A stretch of DNA of 64,000 nucleotides. Origin: an uncultured Eubacteriales bacterium (GTDB lineage: Bacteria > Bacillota > Clostridia > Oscillospirales > Acutalibacteraceae). Below the pieces are notes generated by a model. It ran no database searches. It saw only the letters and a list, made by a program, of their open reading frames with translations, and had not been told where the DNA came from. Shown here one piece after another: positions 16,216-25,273 of this stretch (the first letter of the stretch is position 1; each line of letters starts with the position of its first letter). The stretch spans positions 1 through 64,000 of the forward strand of contig CAKUUD010000003.1 in NCBI GenBank assembly GCA_934692675.1, in the 5' to 3' direction. A program made the position numbers and the translations under genes.

Positions 16216-18285
16216 ATGGAATACGAAATTCAAAAATTATTTGACTATAGTTCGGGTGGCGAGCCTTACGAATCATATTCGCAGTACCTTAAAGATGAAT
16301 TCAAACTTGTAAAAATGTATTTGCAACTGTACAAAGAAGCCATAAAAAACGATGATTTTGAAGCTGCTCAGACCAAATTTTTGAGAAATTATATTCATAT
16401 CAAAACTCATCTAAAATCGCGAATAAAAGCGTCAAAACCTAAATTTTTCTTTGGGGAATATTTTAAAAATTTATTTTTGCTCACTGACTTTGAGTGGTTT
16501 TGCGTTTTGAGTTCCGTTCTAATTGAATTCGATAGAAAATATCTTTTGGAATTTTTGGAAATTGATAATAATCCTACGGGCAAAAACCTTTCTTATGAAT
16601 TGCTTTTTAAGATATATTTTTTGGTTAAGGATCCATCAGAGGCAAAGGAGTTCTCGGAGGATTATTTTGAATCAAAAGATAAATTAGAATCAATTTGCTT
16701 TGTGGATGGCTCTGTAAAGTGCGACCCGTTCATTTTTGAGGCGATTATAAGTAATATAAGCAAAGACGTCGAGTGCACCGGCATGCAGCAAAGAATCGTT
16801 CAAGATGAAAGCCAAGCTTTAACTGTTCACGAAGATTTATCTTTGAAAATTTTTGATTTTTTAAAAGATGTCGATGGCATTTCGATGTGCGTAAATATCA
16901 GCGGAGTGAAAGGAATCGGCAAAAAAACCGTCGTAAGGCGTGTGTGCGATATGCTGAAAAAAGATTTGATAGAAGTTGATTTTGCTTATTTCTCTGCGGG
17001 TTCAAAAGAAAATATTTCAACGCTTATTTCAATTTTCAGGCTGGCTACTATCACTGACAGCTATCTTTGTTTTTATAATTTTGAATCTCTTGAAGAGTTA
17101 AAAGAACCCCTATACAAAAAATTTATATTTAAGAAAGCGTTTAATTTTTCTCAGTTTGTGTTTATTCTTTCAAATTCCGAAAAAGACGTTTATATGCACG
17201 AAATAAACAGGCCTGTAATTAATTTTTTCATAGATGAACTTTCGGACGAAGAAAGCTTTAGAATGTGGGAAAAGGAACTTTCTGAATTTGAGAAAGATGA
17301 GAACTTAAATGTAAGGGAGATTTCAAATAAATTCCAGTTCACTCCTCTGCAAATAAAAAACACTTGCAAAGAAGCCTATCTCGAATGTAAATATAATCAT
17401 AAAGATAAAATTGACAGCAAAACGCTAAGCAAATGCGCTCATCACCAGACAATCGGCAATTTATCCGACAAAGCTGTTCTTATTAAGAAAAAACATACCT
17501 GGAATGATATCGTTCTCCCGGCTCAACAAAAAGAACTCCTTGTAAGAGCTTGCAATCAAATAAAATATAAACATATAGTCTATGATAAATGGGGTATGAG
17601 CAAGCGGATTCTTTACGGTAGAGGTTTAAGTATGCTTTTCACAGGCCCTCCGGGAACAGGTAAGACTATGGCTGCTCAAGTTGTGGCTAGCGATTTGGAT
17701 TTGGAAGTATATCGTGTGGATCTTTCCAAGGTTATTTCAAAATATATAGGTGAATCCGAAAAAAATCTAAGCGAAGTATTTGACAGTGCAAAAAAAAGCA
17801 ACGCTGTTTTGCTTTTTGATGAAACCGATGCACTATTTGGAAAAAGAACCGAGGTTAAAGATTCCCATGACAAACACGCCAATGTTGAAACTTCTTACCT
17901 CCTTCAAAAGATGGAGGAGTATAGCGGAATCACAATAATGACAACCAATTTTATAGAAAATATTGATAAAGCCTTCTTCCGAAGAATAAACTATGTAGTG
18001 CACTTTAATCTTCCGGATTTTGACCTTCGTTTAAAAATATGGAAAAATATGTTCCCAAGTGACACACCTATTTCAAAGGATGTCAATTTTGAATATCTTG
18101 CAAAGAATTTTGAAATTGCAGGAGGAAGCATAAAAAATATCGTTTTAACCGCAAGCTTTATGGCTGCGTCGGAATCCGACAAGGTTGAAATGAAACATAT
18201 TATAAAAAGTATAGAATATGAACTCAAAAAGCAAGGAAAAATGGTTTCAAAGAGCGATTTTGCTCAGTATGCATATTTATTGTAA
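16216..18285 (+). CDS. AAA+ ATPase of contractile-injection type (Pvc15-like)
   Basis: The 689-residue protein has two nucleotide-binding modules. The first (about residues 220-330) has a P-loop-like GVKGIGKKT near 229. The second is a classical AAA+ domain with Walker A GPPGTGKT near residue 476, Walker B LLFDETDAL near 532, sensor MTTNF, and arginines FFRRINY. This arrangement of an N-terminal degenerate module and a C-terminal AAA core is that of the ATPases encoded with Afp/PVC particles. The start is the ATG at 16216 after CGGAG; the GTG at 16207 overlaps the binding site. Beside a Pvc16-like gene, a role in particle assembly or remodelling is the best inference. Confidence 0.83.
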   Translation: MEYEIQKLFDYSSGGEPYESYSQYLKDEFKLVKMYLQLYKEAIKNDDFEAAQTKFLRNYIHIKTHLKSRIKASKPKFFFGEYFKNLFLLTDFEWFCVLSSVLIEFDRKYLLEFLEIDNNPTGKNLSYELLFKIYFLVKDPSEAKEFSEDYFESKDKLESICFVDGSVKCDPFIFEAIISNISKDVECTGMQQRIVQDESQALTVHEDLSLKIFDFLKDVDGISMCVNISGVKGIGKKTVVRRVCDMLKKDLIEVDFAYFSAGSKENISTLISIFRLATITDSYLCFYNFESLEELKEPLYKKFIFKKAFNFSQFVFILSNSEKDVYMHEINRPVINFFIDELSDEESFRMWEKELSEFEKDENLNVREISNKFQFTPLQIKNTCKEAYLECKYNHKDKIDSKTLSKCAHHQTIGNLSDKAVLIKKKHTWNDIVLPAQQKELLVRACNQIKYKHIVYDKWGMSKRILYGRGLSMLFTGPPGTGKTMAAQVVASDLDLEVYRVDLSKVISKYIGESEKNLSEVFDSAKKSNAVLLFDETDALFGKRTEVKDSHDKHANVETSYLLQKMEEYSGITIMTTNFIENIDKAFFRRINYVVHFNLPDFDLRLKIWKNMFPSDTPISKDVNFEYLAKNFEIAGGSIKNIVLTASFMAASESDKVEMKHIIKSIEYELKKQGKMVSKSDFAQYAYLL

Positions 18286-18297
18286 AGGAGAATCACT

Positions 18298-18828
18298 ATG
18301 GAACTTACTTTGGAAGCACTCGGACTTTTATTTGTTCTGGTATTTGGCACGTGTTCGCATTTTATATATGAATGGTCGGGGCACAATAAATTAGCGGGGA
18401 TACTCTGCGCGGTTAATGAATCAACATGGGAACACATGAAAATGGTAATAGGACCGTCGCTCATCTGGATGATTATTGAAACTCCGTTTTTGTACTCTAA
18501 CCCTAATTTTCTTCTCGCCAAAGCGATTTCTATAACCGCCATGATGCTGCTCATCCCGATAATTTTTTATATTTATTATTGGATTTTAAAAAAAGAACTT
18601 TTAATCCTAGGAATACTCGATTTTGTTTTTTCAGCGGTAATCGGTCAGTGGATTTCATATAGCATTTTGAAATATAATGCGGTTTCGCCGCTGGCTAATT
18701 ATTTAGCTATTTTGAATTTGATTTTGATTGTGTATATGTACCTTAGATTTACAATAAATCCTCCGAAAATATTTCTTTTCAAAGACCCGATTACAGATAG
18801 CCACGGTTTTGACGGACATAGCCATTAA
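18298..18828 (+). CDS. DUF6512-family membrane protein
   Basis: This is a 176-residue integral membrane protein with about five spans and no known activity. It has the conserved pattern FGTCSHFIYEWSG...AVNESTWEHMKM of a family found in Clostridia, where the His/Glu/Asn/Trp residues near residues 20-46 face the start of the membrane core. A His-rich tail (SHGFDGHSH) ends the protein. AAAGGAG precedes the ATG, and only 12 bases separate it from the ATPase gene, so it may be the last gene of that operon, though the family also occurs alone. A bidirectional terminator follows. Confidence 0.75.
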   Translation: MELTLEALGLLFVLVFGTCSHFIYEWSGHNKLAGILCAVNESTWEHMKMVIGPSLIWMIIETPFLYSNPNFLLAKAISITAMMLLIPIIFYIYYWILKKELLILGILDFVFSAVIGQWISYSILKYNAVSPLANYLAILNLILIVYMYLRFTINPPKIFLFKDPITDSHGFDGHSH

Positions 18829-18834
18829 AAAAAG

Positions 18835-18852
18835 CGTACTCTTATGAGTACG
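18835..18852. terminator. bidirectional terminator
   Basis: CGTACTC, loop TTAT, GAGTACG, flanked by A-run (left) and T-run (right), so it works on both strands. The minus-strand gene's stop codon lies in its loop. Confidence 0.85.
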
Positions 18853-19507
18853 TTTTTATTTTTTCATCTATTTTTTTGATTAATTCTTTTAAATTCTTTT
18901 GAACTTGTTTGTTCGATACCGCGGCGCCGAATCCCTCAAAAAGTTTTGGCTTTTTGGAAAGCTCCTTCCTGAGGTTTTGCAGGTATTCTTTTTCGTGTTC
19001 ATTGCTATTAAGATTATTATGACGCAAATCAACGATATTTTTCAGCCATTTATGCGTGTAACTTTTGTTATCATTTTCTTTGTAGTGTTTATGAAGTTCT
19101 GTAGACTGTTTTTCGATTTCTTCTGCAATTTTATTGAAACTTAGATCTTTTTTACTTAAATTGGTTTTAATATAGTCTAGAAATTTCGATAGCTTCTCTA
19201 TCATTTTGTTTTTGGTGTCTATTTTTGAATCTTCTTGATTTATATTTTCTTGATTTTTTTCGATTTTTTCAATAAGCTTATCAAAAGTTCCGGTATCTTC
19301 TGCCGCTATCTCTTTCAAAATATTTATCAAATCATTAGGACTTTTGGCTCCCTCTATTTTTTTATTGATTTCATCTGGGACGGATTCGGTTAAGTTATTG
19401 TCGTTTACTATTTCTTTTATTTTGTCTAGTTTGTATTGTTTTGGCGTGGAAATCATACATATGCTGCTTAGAATATTTGTCATTTTATTTTTAAGTTGCA
19501 GGTTCAT
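18842..19507 (-). CDS. unrecognised charged coiled-coil protein
   Basis: The 221-residue protein is very rich in Lys, Glu, Asn and Ile, with long helical stretches and no signal peptide or membrane span. I do not recognise it. A pattern near the C-terminus (HKWLKNIVDLRHNNL...EKEYLQNLRKEL) looks globular-helical. The start is the ATG at 19507, preceded by GAAAGGA at 11 bases; a longer reading from 19540 has no binding site. It converges on the DUF6512 gene and shares its terminator, and lies next to tRNA-Thr. The Asn/Lys richness and isolation would fit an acquired gene or a phage-derived remnant, but nothing proves it. Confidence 0.65.
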   Translation of the reverse strand: MNLQLKNKMTNILSSICMISTPKQYKLDKIKEIVNDNNLTESVPDEINKKIEGAKSPNDLINILKEIAAEDTGTFDKLIEKIEKNQENINQEDSKIDTKNKMIEKLSKFLDYIKTNLSKKDLSFNKIAEEIEKQSTELHKHYKENDNKSYTHKWLKNIVDLRHNNLNSNEHEKEYLQNLRKELSKKPKLFEGFGAAVSNKQVQKNLKELIKKIDEKIKTYS

Positions 19508-19612
19508 AATTATTTCATTCCTTTCTAAAATATAATTCATTTAGTTAATTATTATATAATATATCAAAGAAAATGTAAATACTTTTATGAAAAATAAATA
19601 AAATAAACCAAA

Positions 19613-19635
19613 AAAGCACCCAAATCGGGTGCTTT
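19613..19635 (-). terminator. terminator of tRNA-Thr
   Basis: On the minus strand AAAGCACCC, loop GATTT, GGGTGCTTT followed by TTT. It lies directly after the tRNA 3' end. Confidence 0.85.
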
Positions 19636-19639
19636 CATT

Positions 19640-19715
19640 TGGAGCTACCGGGCGGACTCGAACCGCCGACCTGCTGATTACGAATCAGCTGCTCTACCAC
19701 CTGAGCTACGGTAGC
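19640..19715 (-). tRNA. tRNA-Thr (CGT anticodon)
   Basis: A 76-base cloverleaf on the minus strand: acceptor GCTACCG/CGGTAGC, D-arm GCTCAGGTGGTAGAGC, anticodon stem GCTGA/TCAGC with loop TTCGTAA, T-arm GGCGGTTCGAGTCCGCC, and encoded CCA. Anticodon CGT reads ACG. Confidence 0.97.
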
Positions 19716-19724
19716 ACATCTAAG

Positions 19725-19753
19725 ATTATATACAATTTTTATTTTTTAGTCAA
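19725..19753 (-). promoter_or_regulatory. promoter of tRNA-Thr
   Basis: Minus strand TTGACT (19748-19753), 17 bases, TATAAT (19725-19730), nine bases before the tRNA 5' end. The same TTGACT -35 is used by both 5S genes. Confidence 0.85.
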
Positions 19754-19836
19754 TGATATTATATTTTAGGTTATTATATTTTTCAATTTATAGTATAATA
19801 GACCAGTAACTTAATATTTAATAAGAGGTGCTTATA

Positions 19837-20772
19837 ATGAATTTAGTAAATACAGATTTAATGCTAAAAAAAGCGTACAAAGAAGGCTACGCGATAGGGG
19901 CTTTTAATGTAAATAATATGGAAATAGTCCAAGGAATAACCAAAGCCGCGCAAGAAATGTCCTCGCCGCTGATACTTCAAGCTTCATCCGGAGCAAGAAA
20001 ATACGCCGGTGCTACATATATGAGAAAACTTGTTGAAGCTGCCTGCGAAGAAACTGATATCCCTATAGCTCTCCATTTGGATCACGGCGATTCTTTTGAG
20101 CTTTGTAAAAATTGTATAGATAGCGGATTTACATCTGTCATGATTGACGGCTCTTCGCTTGAATATGAAAAAAATATCGAGGTAACCAAAAAAGTATGCG
20201 ATTACGCCCATAAATACGGCATTTCCGTTGAAGGTGAACTCGGTAGCCTTTCGGGCATTGAAGATAAAGTTAATGTCTCCGAAGAAAAATCTTTTTACAC
20301 CGACCCCGAACAAGTTGAAGATTTTGTAAAAATAACAGGCGTGGATTCTTTAGCGGTCGCAATCGGCACAAGCCACGGAGCATATAAATTTAAGCCCGGT
20401 CAAAAACCCGAACTTAGATTTGATATTCTTGAGGAAATTGAAAAAAAATTACCCGGCTTCCCGATTGTTTTACATGGAGCCTCGAGCGTAATTCAAAAAT
20501 ATGTAAAAGAAATAAATGAATTCGGTGGGAAATTGGACGAGGCGATAGGCATCCCTGAGGAAATGCTCCGCAAGGCAGCGAGCTTGGCCGTATGCAAAAT
20601 AAATGTGGATTCAGATTTAAGACTCGCAATGACGGCGTCAATAAGAAAGAGCTTTAGCGAGCATCCCGAGAATTTCGACCCTCGTAAATATCTATCCGCA
20701 GCCAGAACATCAATCGAAGAGGTTGTTAAACACAAAATCGAAAATGTAATGGGAAGCAAAAATAAAGCATAG
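19837..20772 (+). CDS. fba: class II fructose-1,6-bisphosphate aldolase
   Basis: This zinc-dependent glycolytic enzyme cleaves fructose 1,6-bisphosphate to dihydroxyacetone phosphate and glyceraldehyde 3-phosphate. The 311-residue TIM barrel shows the class II signatures: ALHLDHGDSFELC near residue 78 (catalytic Asp, zinc His), VEGELGSLSG near 132, the zinc histidines in AVAIGTSHGAYK and VLHGASSV, and the NVDSDLRLA segment. The ATG at 19837 follows GAGGTG; the GTG at 19828 lies in that binding site. A TATAAT with a weak TTATTA -35 lies about 40 bases before. Its product DHAP is the substrate of gpsA, the next gene, and of canonical MgsA. Confidence 0.95.
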   Translation: MNLVNTDLMLKKAYKEGYAIGAFNVNNMEIVQGITKAAQEMSSPLILQASSGARKYAGATYMRKLVEAACEETDIPIALHLDHGDSFELCKNCIDSGFTSVMIDGSSLEYEKNIEVTKKVCDYAHKYGISVEGELGSLSGIEDKVNVSEEKSFYTDPEQVEDFVKITGVDSLAVAIGTSHGAYKFKPGQKPELRFDILEEIEKKLPGFPIVLHGASSVIQKYVKEINEFGGKLDEAIGIPEEMLRKAASLAVCKINVDSDLRLAMTASIRKSFSEHPENFDPRKYLSAARTSIEEVVKHKIENVMGSKNKA

Positions 20773-20832
20773 GTATTTTTAAGGTCGGATTTGGAATGTA
20801 ACCATAATTGTTCAAAAGAAAGGATTTTTACA

Positions 20833-21804
20833 ATGAATGTATCTGTTTTGGGGTGCGGCCGATGGGGAACCTTTATTGCGTGGTATTTGAATAAAATAGG
20901 TAAAAATGTTGTGCTTTGGGGGCGCAAAGGTTCTAATCACCTTGCAAAGCTTGTTAATAATCGCAAAAATGAGTGGCTTAATTTGGACGAGAAAATTGTT
21001 TTGACCGATGATATTAAAAAAGCACTCGGCCACTCTGAAATCATAATTATATCCATAAGTGCGCAGTGCTTGTCCGATTTTATGAAGGATTTATCCGAGG
21101 AATTCAGTCTAAATGATTTAAAGAAAAAGACTTTCGTTCTTTGCATGAAAGGCATAGAAGAAAGCACCGGTCGGAGGCTTTCTCAGGTGATGGAACAATA
21201 TCTCGGCGAGGACTCAAATATCGCAGTTTGGGTAGGTCCGGGTCATGTTCAGGATTTCGCCGATGGGATTCCCAATTGTATGGTAATAGATTCCAAAAAA
21301 GATGAGGTAAAAAAAGAACTCGTCAATAAATTTTCGAGCTCTCTTATAAGATTTTATTACGGCACTGATCTTATCGGCAGCGAAATAGGAGCTGCTGCGA
21401 AAAACGTAATGGGCATAGCTGCAGGAATTTTGGACGGGCTTGGATATGTTTCGCTGAAAGGTGCGCTTATGTCAAGAGGCACCATGGAAATTTCCCGTCT
21501 AATAAAAGCCATGGGAGGTAATCCATTGTCTGCGTTCGGGCTCGCTCATCTGGGTGATTATCAGGCTACTTTATTTTCTCCTCATAGTAATAATCGGAAA
21601 TTCGGCGAACTCCTTGCCACGAACAAGCCTTACGACAAGCTCGCTGAAGGCGTGGCGACTTCTTATGCGATCGTTGAGCTCGGCAAAAAATACAAAGTTG
21701 ACTTGCCCATTTGCAATGCGGTAAATCAAGCCGTAAAAAATAAATCGGTAACCAAAGAATCAGTTACAGATTTGTTTTTGAGAAGTATAAAGAACGAATT
21801 TTAA
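20833..21804 (+). CDS. gpsA: NAD(P)-dependent glycerol-3-phosphate dehydrogenase
   Basis: The enzyme reduces dihydroxyacetone phosphate to sn-glycerol 3-phosphate, the first step of phospholipid synthesis. The 323-residue protein begins with a Rossmann motif GCGRWGT, somewhat different from the usual GAGSWGT, then has GPGHVQDFADGIPN (standard enzymes: GPSFAxEV), and the catalytic lysine segment GAAAKNVMGIAAGILDG. These changes suggest a divergent subgroup of GpsA. The start at 20833 follows AAAGGA; a reading from 20791 lacks a site. It is 60 bases from fba and ends four bases inside the convergent GNAT gene. Confidence 0.92.
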   Translation: MNVSVLGCGRWGTFIAWYLNKIGKNVVLWGRKGSNHLAKLVNNRKNEWLNLDEKIVLTDDIKKALGHSEIIIISISAQCLSDFMKDLSEEFSLNDLKKKTFVLCMKGIEESTGRRLSQVMEQYLGEDSNIAVWVGPGHVQDFADGIPNCMVIDSKKDEVKKELVNKFSSSLIRFYYGTDLIGSEIGAAAKNVMGIAAGILDGLGYVSLKGALMSRGTMEISRLIKAMGGNPLSAFGLAHLGDYQATLFSPHSNNRKFGELLATNKPYDKLAEGVATSYAIVELGKKYKVDLPICNAVNQAVKNKSVTKESVTDLFLRSIKNEF

Positions 21805-22304
21805 AATTCCGGATAAACATAGCTCTGAATAATATTTTCTATTATTTCAAAAGTTTCGTCCGGGATTTCATTGGGATAGCTCATCAAATTCAATTTCATG
21901 GGCTTGTCCCCTTTTCTTAGAGGCAGTTGATAATATTCGTGATTATTTAGTTTGAATCCTAATTTTTCGTAAAAATTTTTTCTTTTTATGCTGATTTCGT
22001 CATTAGGAATTTCAATTTCGAGAACGATGGGCTTTTTGGAATTGTTTATAAAATCTTTCATTATTTTTGAACCCATTCCTTTTCCTCTGCAACAAGGGTC
22101 GACCGCCAAATGTTCAATAAATAAAAATTTTGGAAAATCCCAGCTTGCAATGAACGCTATTGTTTTGCCGGATTCATCGGTTTTAACATCCAGCTTGTAC
22201 ATGGGATTTTTTAAAAGCTTCTTTTGGTTTTCTTTTGCGCGATATTCGTTTTTAGGAAAAGATTTTTCCATGAGCTTAAATACTTCTTCAAAGTGGCTTG
22301 TCAC
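21801..22304 (-). CDS. GNAT-family N-acetyltransferase
   Basis: GNAT enzymes transfer an acetyl group from acetyl-CoA to amines of proteins, metabolites or drugs. The 167-residue protein has motif A HLAVDPCCRGKGMGSKIM (about residues 66-83), with the acetyl-CoA pyrophosphate-binding R-G-K-G-M-G, and motif B FYEKLGFK near 132. The GTG start is nine bases after AAAGGAG. It overlaps gpsA tail to tail by four bases. The substrate cannot be predicted. Confidence 0.85.
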   Translation of the reverse strand: MTSHFEEVFKLMEKSFPKNEYRAKENQKKLLKNPMYKLDVKTDESGKTIAFIASWDFPKFLFIEHLAVDPCCRGKGMGSKIMKDFINNSKKPIVLEIEIPNDEISIKRKNFYEKLGFKLNNHEYYQLPLRKGDKPMKLNLMSYPNEIPDETFEIIENIIQSYVYPEF

Positions 22305-22578
22305 AATAATTCACTCCTTTTTTGTTTTATTTTATTCTATTATAAATTAATATTAAAATCAAATAAGAATACGATAAGACTAGTTAAAATTTACAATAAT
22401 ATATGTTTTGCTTTTAAAAATATGATATTATTATAAATTGAGATAGTTATATCTTCACATAAATACACTTAGTTTGTAAAAAAATTTTTTAAAATGAATT
22501 TTGTAGTGGATTTTACTTTGTTTTTGAATTAAAATAAAACTAAAAATAGCGTTAAATTAATATTGAGAGGTGTAAAAT

Positions 22579-25161
22579 ATGAGTTTTTTAAAATTATTGT
22601 TCGGAAATTACAGTAAACGTGAACTCAAACGCATAAGACCCATAGCAAATGCGGTATATAATTTAGAAACCAAATATTTAAATATGACCGACGAGGAACT
22701 TGCTTCGCAAACGACGGTGCTGAAGGAACGCCTGAAAAATGGCGAAACTTTGGATAACATTCTTCCTGATGCATTTGCGGTTTGCCGTGAGGCTGCCGAC
22801 AGAGTCCTTGGAATGCGCCCATTCCCAGTTCAAGTTTTGGGTGGAATAGTTCTTCATCAAGGAAGAATCAGTGAAATGATGACCGGTGAAGGTAAGACTT
22901 TGGTTGAAACAATGCCGGCTTATCTTAATGCTCTTACTGGCAAAGGCGTTCACATCGTAACTGTAAATGATTATTTGGCAAAGCGTGACTCCGAGCAAAT
23001 GGGTAAAGTTTATAAATTCCTGGGCTTAACTGTAGGTCTTGTTTTGAGCGGAGATACCAGACAGAAAAAAATCAAAGCCTATGCCGCTGACATAACTTAC
23101 GGCACAAATAATGAGTTTGGATTTGACTATCTAAGAGACAACATGGTCACGGATATGAGAGCCAAAGTTCAAAGAGGACATAATTTCGCGATAGTCGACG
23201 AAGTGGATTCTATTTTAATCGACGAAGCAAGAACTCCGTTAATTATTTCCGGCGAAGGCGATAAGTCCACCGAACTTTACACAATAGCCGATAATTTTGC
23301 AAAATCTTTAAAAATGTTAAAAGTTGCCGAAATAGACGCAAAAGAAGATAACGAAGAATTATTCAAAGACCACGACTACGTAGTAGATGAAAAAGCTAAA
23401 ACAGCTACACTTACAAAATCAGGCGTAGAAAAGGCCGAAAAATACTTTAACATTGAAAATTTAACGGATCCTGAGCACCTTAATTTACAACATCATATCA
23501 ACCAAGCCATCAAAGCTAATGGAGTTATGAGAAAAGACATTGATTATGTTGTAAAAAATGGCGAAGTCCTCATTGTTGACGAATTTACCGGCCGTATAAT
23601 GATCGGAAGAAGATACAATGATGGTCTTCATCAGGCAATCGAAGCAAAAGAAGGCGTTAAAGTTGAAAAAGAATCCAAAACTTTAGCTTCAATCACTTTC
23701 CAAAATTATTTCAGACTTTATAATAAGCTTTCCGGAATGACCGGTACTGCTATGACTGAAGAGGAAGAGTTCCGAGAGATTTACAAGCTCGATATCGTTA
23801 CAATCCCAACAAATAAACCCGTTATAAGGCAGGATTTACCCGATGTTGTTTATAAAACTCAAATGGGAAAATATCATGCGATAGTTGAAGATATAATCGA
23901 AAGCCACGAAAAAGGTCAGCCGGTGTTGGTTGGTACAGTTTCGATTGAAAAATCCGAGATTTTAAGTAATCTATTAAGAGAAAAAGGCATTAAGCACGAA
24001 GTTTTAAATGCTAAATATCACGAAAAAGAAGCTGCTATTATTGCTCAGGCGGGCAAAAAGGGCGCTATTACAATCGCAACGAACATGGCAGGGCGTGGTA
24101 CCGATATAATCTTGGGCGGTAACGCAGCATATATGGCCAGAACGGAGCTCAAAAACCTGGGCTACGATGACGAAACAATAAACGAAGCCGACAGCTTTTC
24201 TGAAACAGAAGACGAGAAAATTTTGAATGCAAGAGCTAAATATAACGAACTTTATTCGAAATATAAAGAGAGTCTGCAAGGCGCCGCACAAGAAGTGAGA
24301 GATCTCGGCGGATTATACGTAATCGGCACGGAACGTCACGAAACCAGACGAATTGATAACCAGCTTCGCGGAAGATCCGGAAGACAAGGCGACCCCGGAA
24401 AGAGCCGTTTCTATTTGTCACTTGAGGACGATCTGATGAGACTCTTCGGCGGAGACCGCTTAAAACGCTGGATGGAACACCTTAATGTGGATGACGAAAC
24501 TCCTCTTGAAGCCAAAATGCTCACAAAATCTATTGAATCCGCTCAGAGAAAAATTGAAGGCCGCAACTTTGCAATTCGTAAGAATGTACTTCAGTACGAC
24601 GACGTTCTTAATCGTCAGCGCGAAATCATATATGGTCAGCGCGACCAGGTTCTTGCCGGCGAAGACCTTAGCAAGATGATAATCTCGATGATTGACGAGA
24701 TGTCAAAAGTAATTGTTTCTCGCTTTATAAATCCTGGTTCTCCAAAAGAGACTTGGAATATCGAAGGCCTGAGAAGTTATTATATGGGATGGGTTCTTGG
24801 CGAGGATGAACTTAAATTCGGTGATGAAAATCCGATTGACATGACTTATGATGAAATTGTTGAATTTATAAGGAAAAAATCTCAGGATATCAGAGTCAAG
24901 CACGAAGAAGTTTTGGGCGAAGAAGCTACCCGCGAGCTTGAAAGAGTGGTTCTTCTCAGCAATGTTGATGAACAGTGGATGGACCACATTGATGCCATGG
25001 AAGAATTAAAACGAGGAATCAATCTGAGAGCATATGGTCAAAGAGACCCGGTTGTAGAATACAGAGTAGAGGGCTTCGATATGTTTGATGCGATGATTGA
25101 AACCATCCGTGAAAACACAGTGAAAATGTTACTTTGCTTTAAATTTAATATTAAGATCTAG
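22579..25161 (+). CDS. secA: preprotein translocase ATPase SecA
   Basis: SecA is the motor that pushes unfolded proteins through SecYEG. The 860-residue protein begins with FGNYSKRELKRIRP and has Walker A MTGEGKTL near residue 105, Walker B DEVDSILIDEARTPLI near 212, the preprotein cross-linking domain, motif MAGRGTDIILGG near 505, GGLYVIGTERHETRRIDNQLRGRSGRQGD across motifs V/VI, and the helical scaffold and wing. It ends shortly after ENTVKMLLCFKFN without the CxCxxxxxxxCH zinc-binding C-terminal linker found in many bacteria; some Firmicutes SecA also lack it. GAGAGGTG precedes the ATG. A terminator follows. Confidence 0.97.
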   Translation: MSFLKLLFGNYSKRELKRIRPIANAVYNLETKYLNMTDEELASQTTVLKERLKNGETLDNILPDAFAVCREAADRVLGMRPFPVQVLGGIVLHQGRISEMMTGEGKTLVETMPAYLNALTGKGVHIVTVNDYLAKRDSEQMGKVYKFLGLTVGLVLSGDTRQKKIKAYAADITYGTNNEFGFDYLRDNMVTDMRAKVQRGHNFAIVDEVDSILIDEARTPLIISGEGDKSTELYTIADNFAKSLKMLKVAEIDAKEDNEELFKDHDYVVDEKAKTATLTKSGVEKAEKYFNIENLTDPEHLNLQHHINQAIKANGVMRKDIDYVVKNGEVLIVDEFTGRIMIGRRYNDGLHQAIEAKEGVKVEKESKTLASITFQNYFRLYNKLSGMTGTAMTEEEEFREIYKLDIVTIPTNKPVIRQDLPDVVYKTQMGKYHAIVEDIIESHEKGQPVLVGTVSIEKSEILSNLLREKGIKHEVLNAKYHEKEAAIIAQAGKKGAITIATNMAGRGTDIILGGNAAYMARTELKNLGYDDETINEADSFSETEDEKILNARAKYNELYSKYKESLQGAAQEVRDLGGLYVIGTERHETRRIDNQLRGRSGRQGDPGKSRFYLSLEDDLMRLFGGDRLKRWMEHLNVDDETPLEAKMLTKSIESAQRKIEGRNFAIRKNVLQYDDVLNRQREIIYGQRDQVLAGEDLSKMIISMIDEMSKVIVSRFINPGSPKETWNIEGLRSYYMGWVLGEDELKFGDENPIDMTYDEIVEFIRKKSQDIRVKHEEVLGEEATRELERVVLLSNVDEQWMDHIDAMEELKRGINLRAYGQRDPVVEYRVEGFDMFDAMIETIRENTVKMLLCFKFNIKI

Positions 25162-25169
25162 CTTTAAAA

Positions 25170-25193
25170 TCCGCCCGGTGTGGCGGACTTTTT
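25170..25193 (+). terminator. terminator of secA
   Basis: TCCGCC (25170-25175), loop CGGTGT, GGCGGA (25182-25187), then CTTTTT. A second short stem GCACC/GGTGC (25205-25224) follows. Confidence 0.75.
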
Positions 25194-25245
25194 ATGAAAA
25201 AAAGCACCTGCTAAAAAGCGGTGCAGAAATTTTAGGCATAAAAAA

Positions 25246-25266
25246 ACTCGGCCCGATGAGCCGAGT
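25246..25266 (-). terminator. terminator of ftsZ
   Basis: On the minus strand ACTCGGC, loop TCATCGG, GCCGAGT, then seven T. It begins eight bases after the ftsZ stop codon. Confidence 0.88.
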
Positions 25267-25273
25267 AATTATT

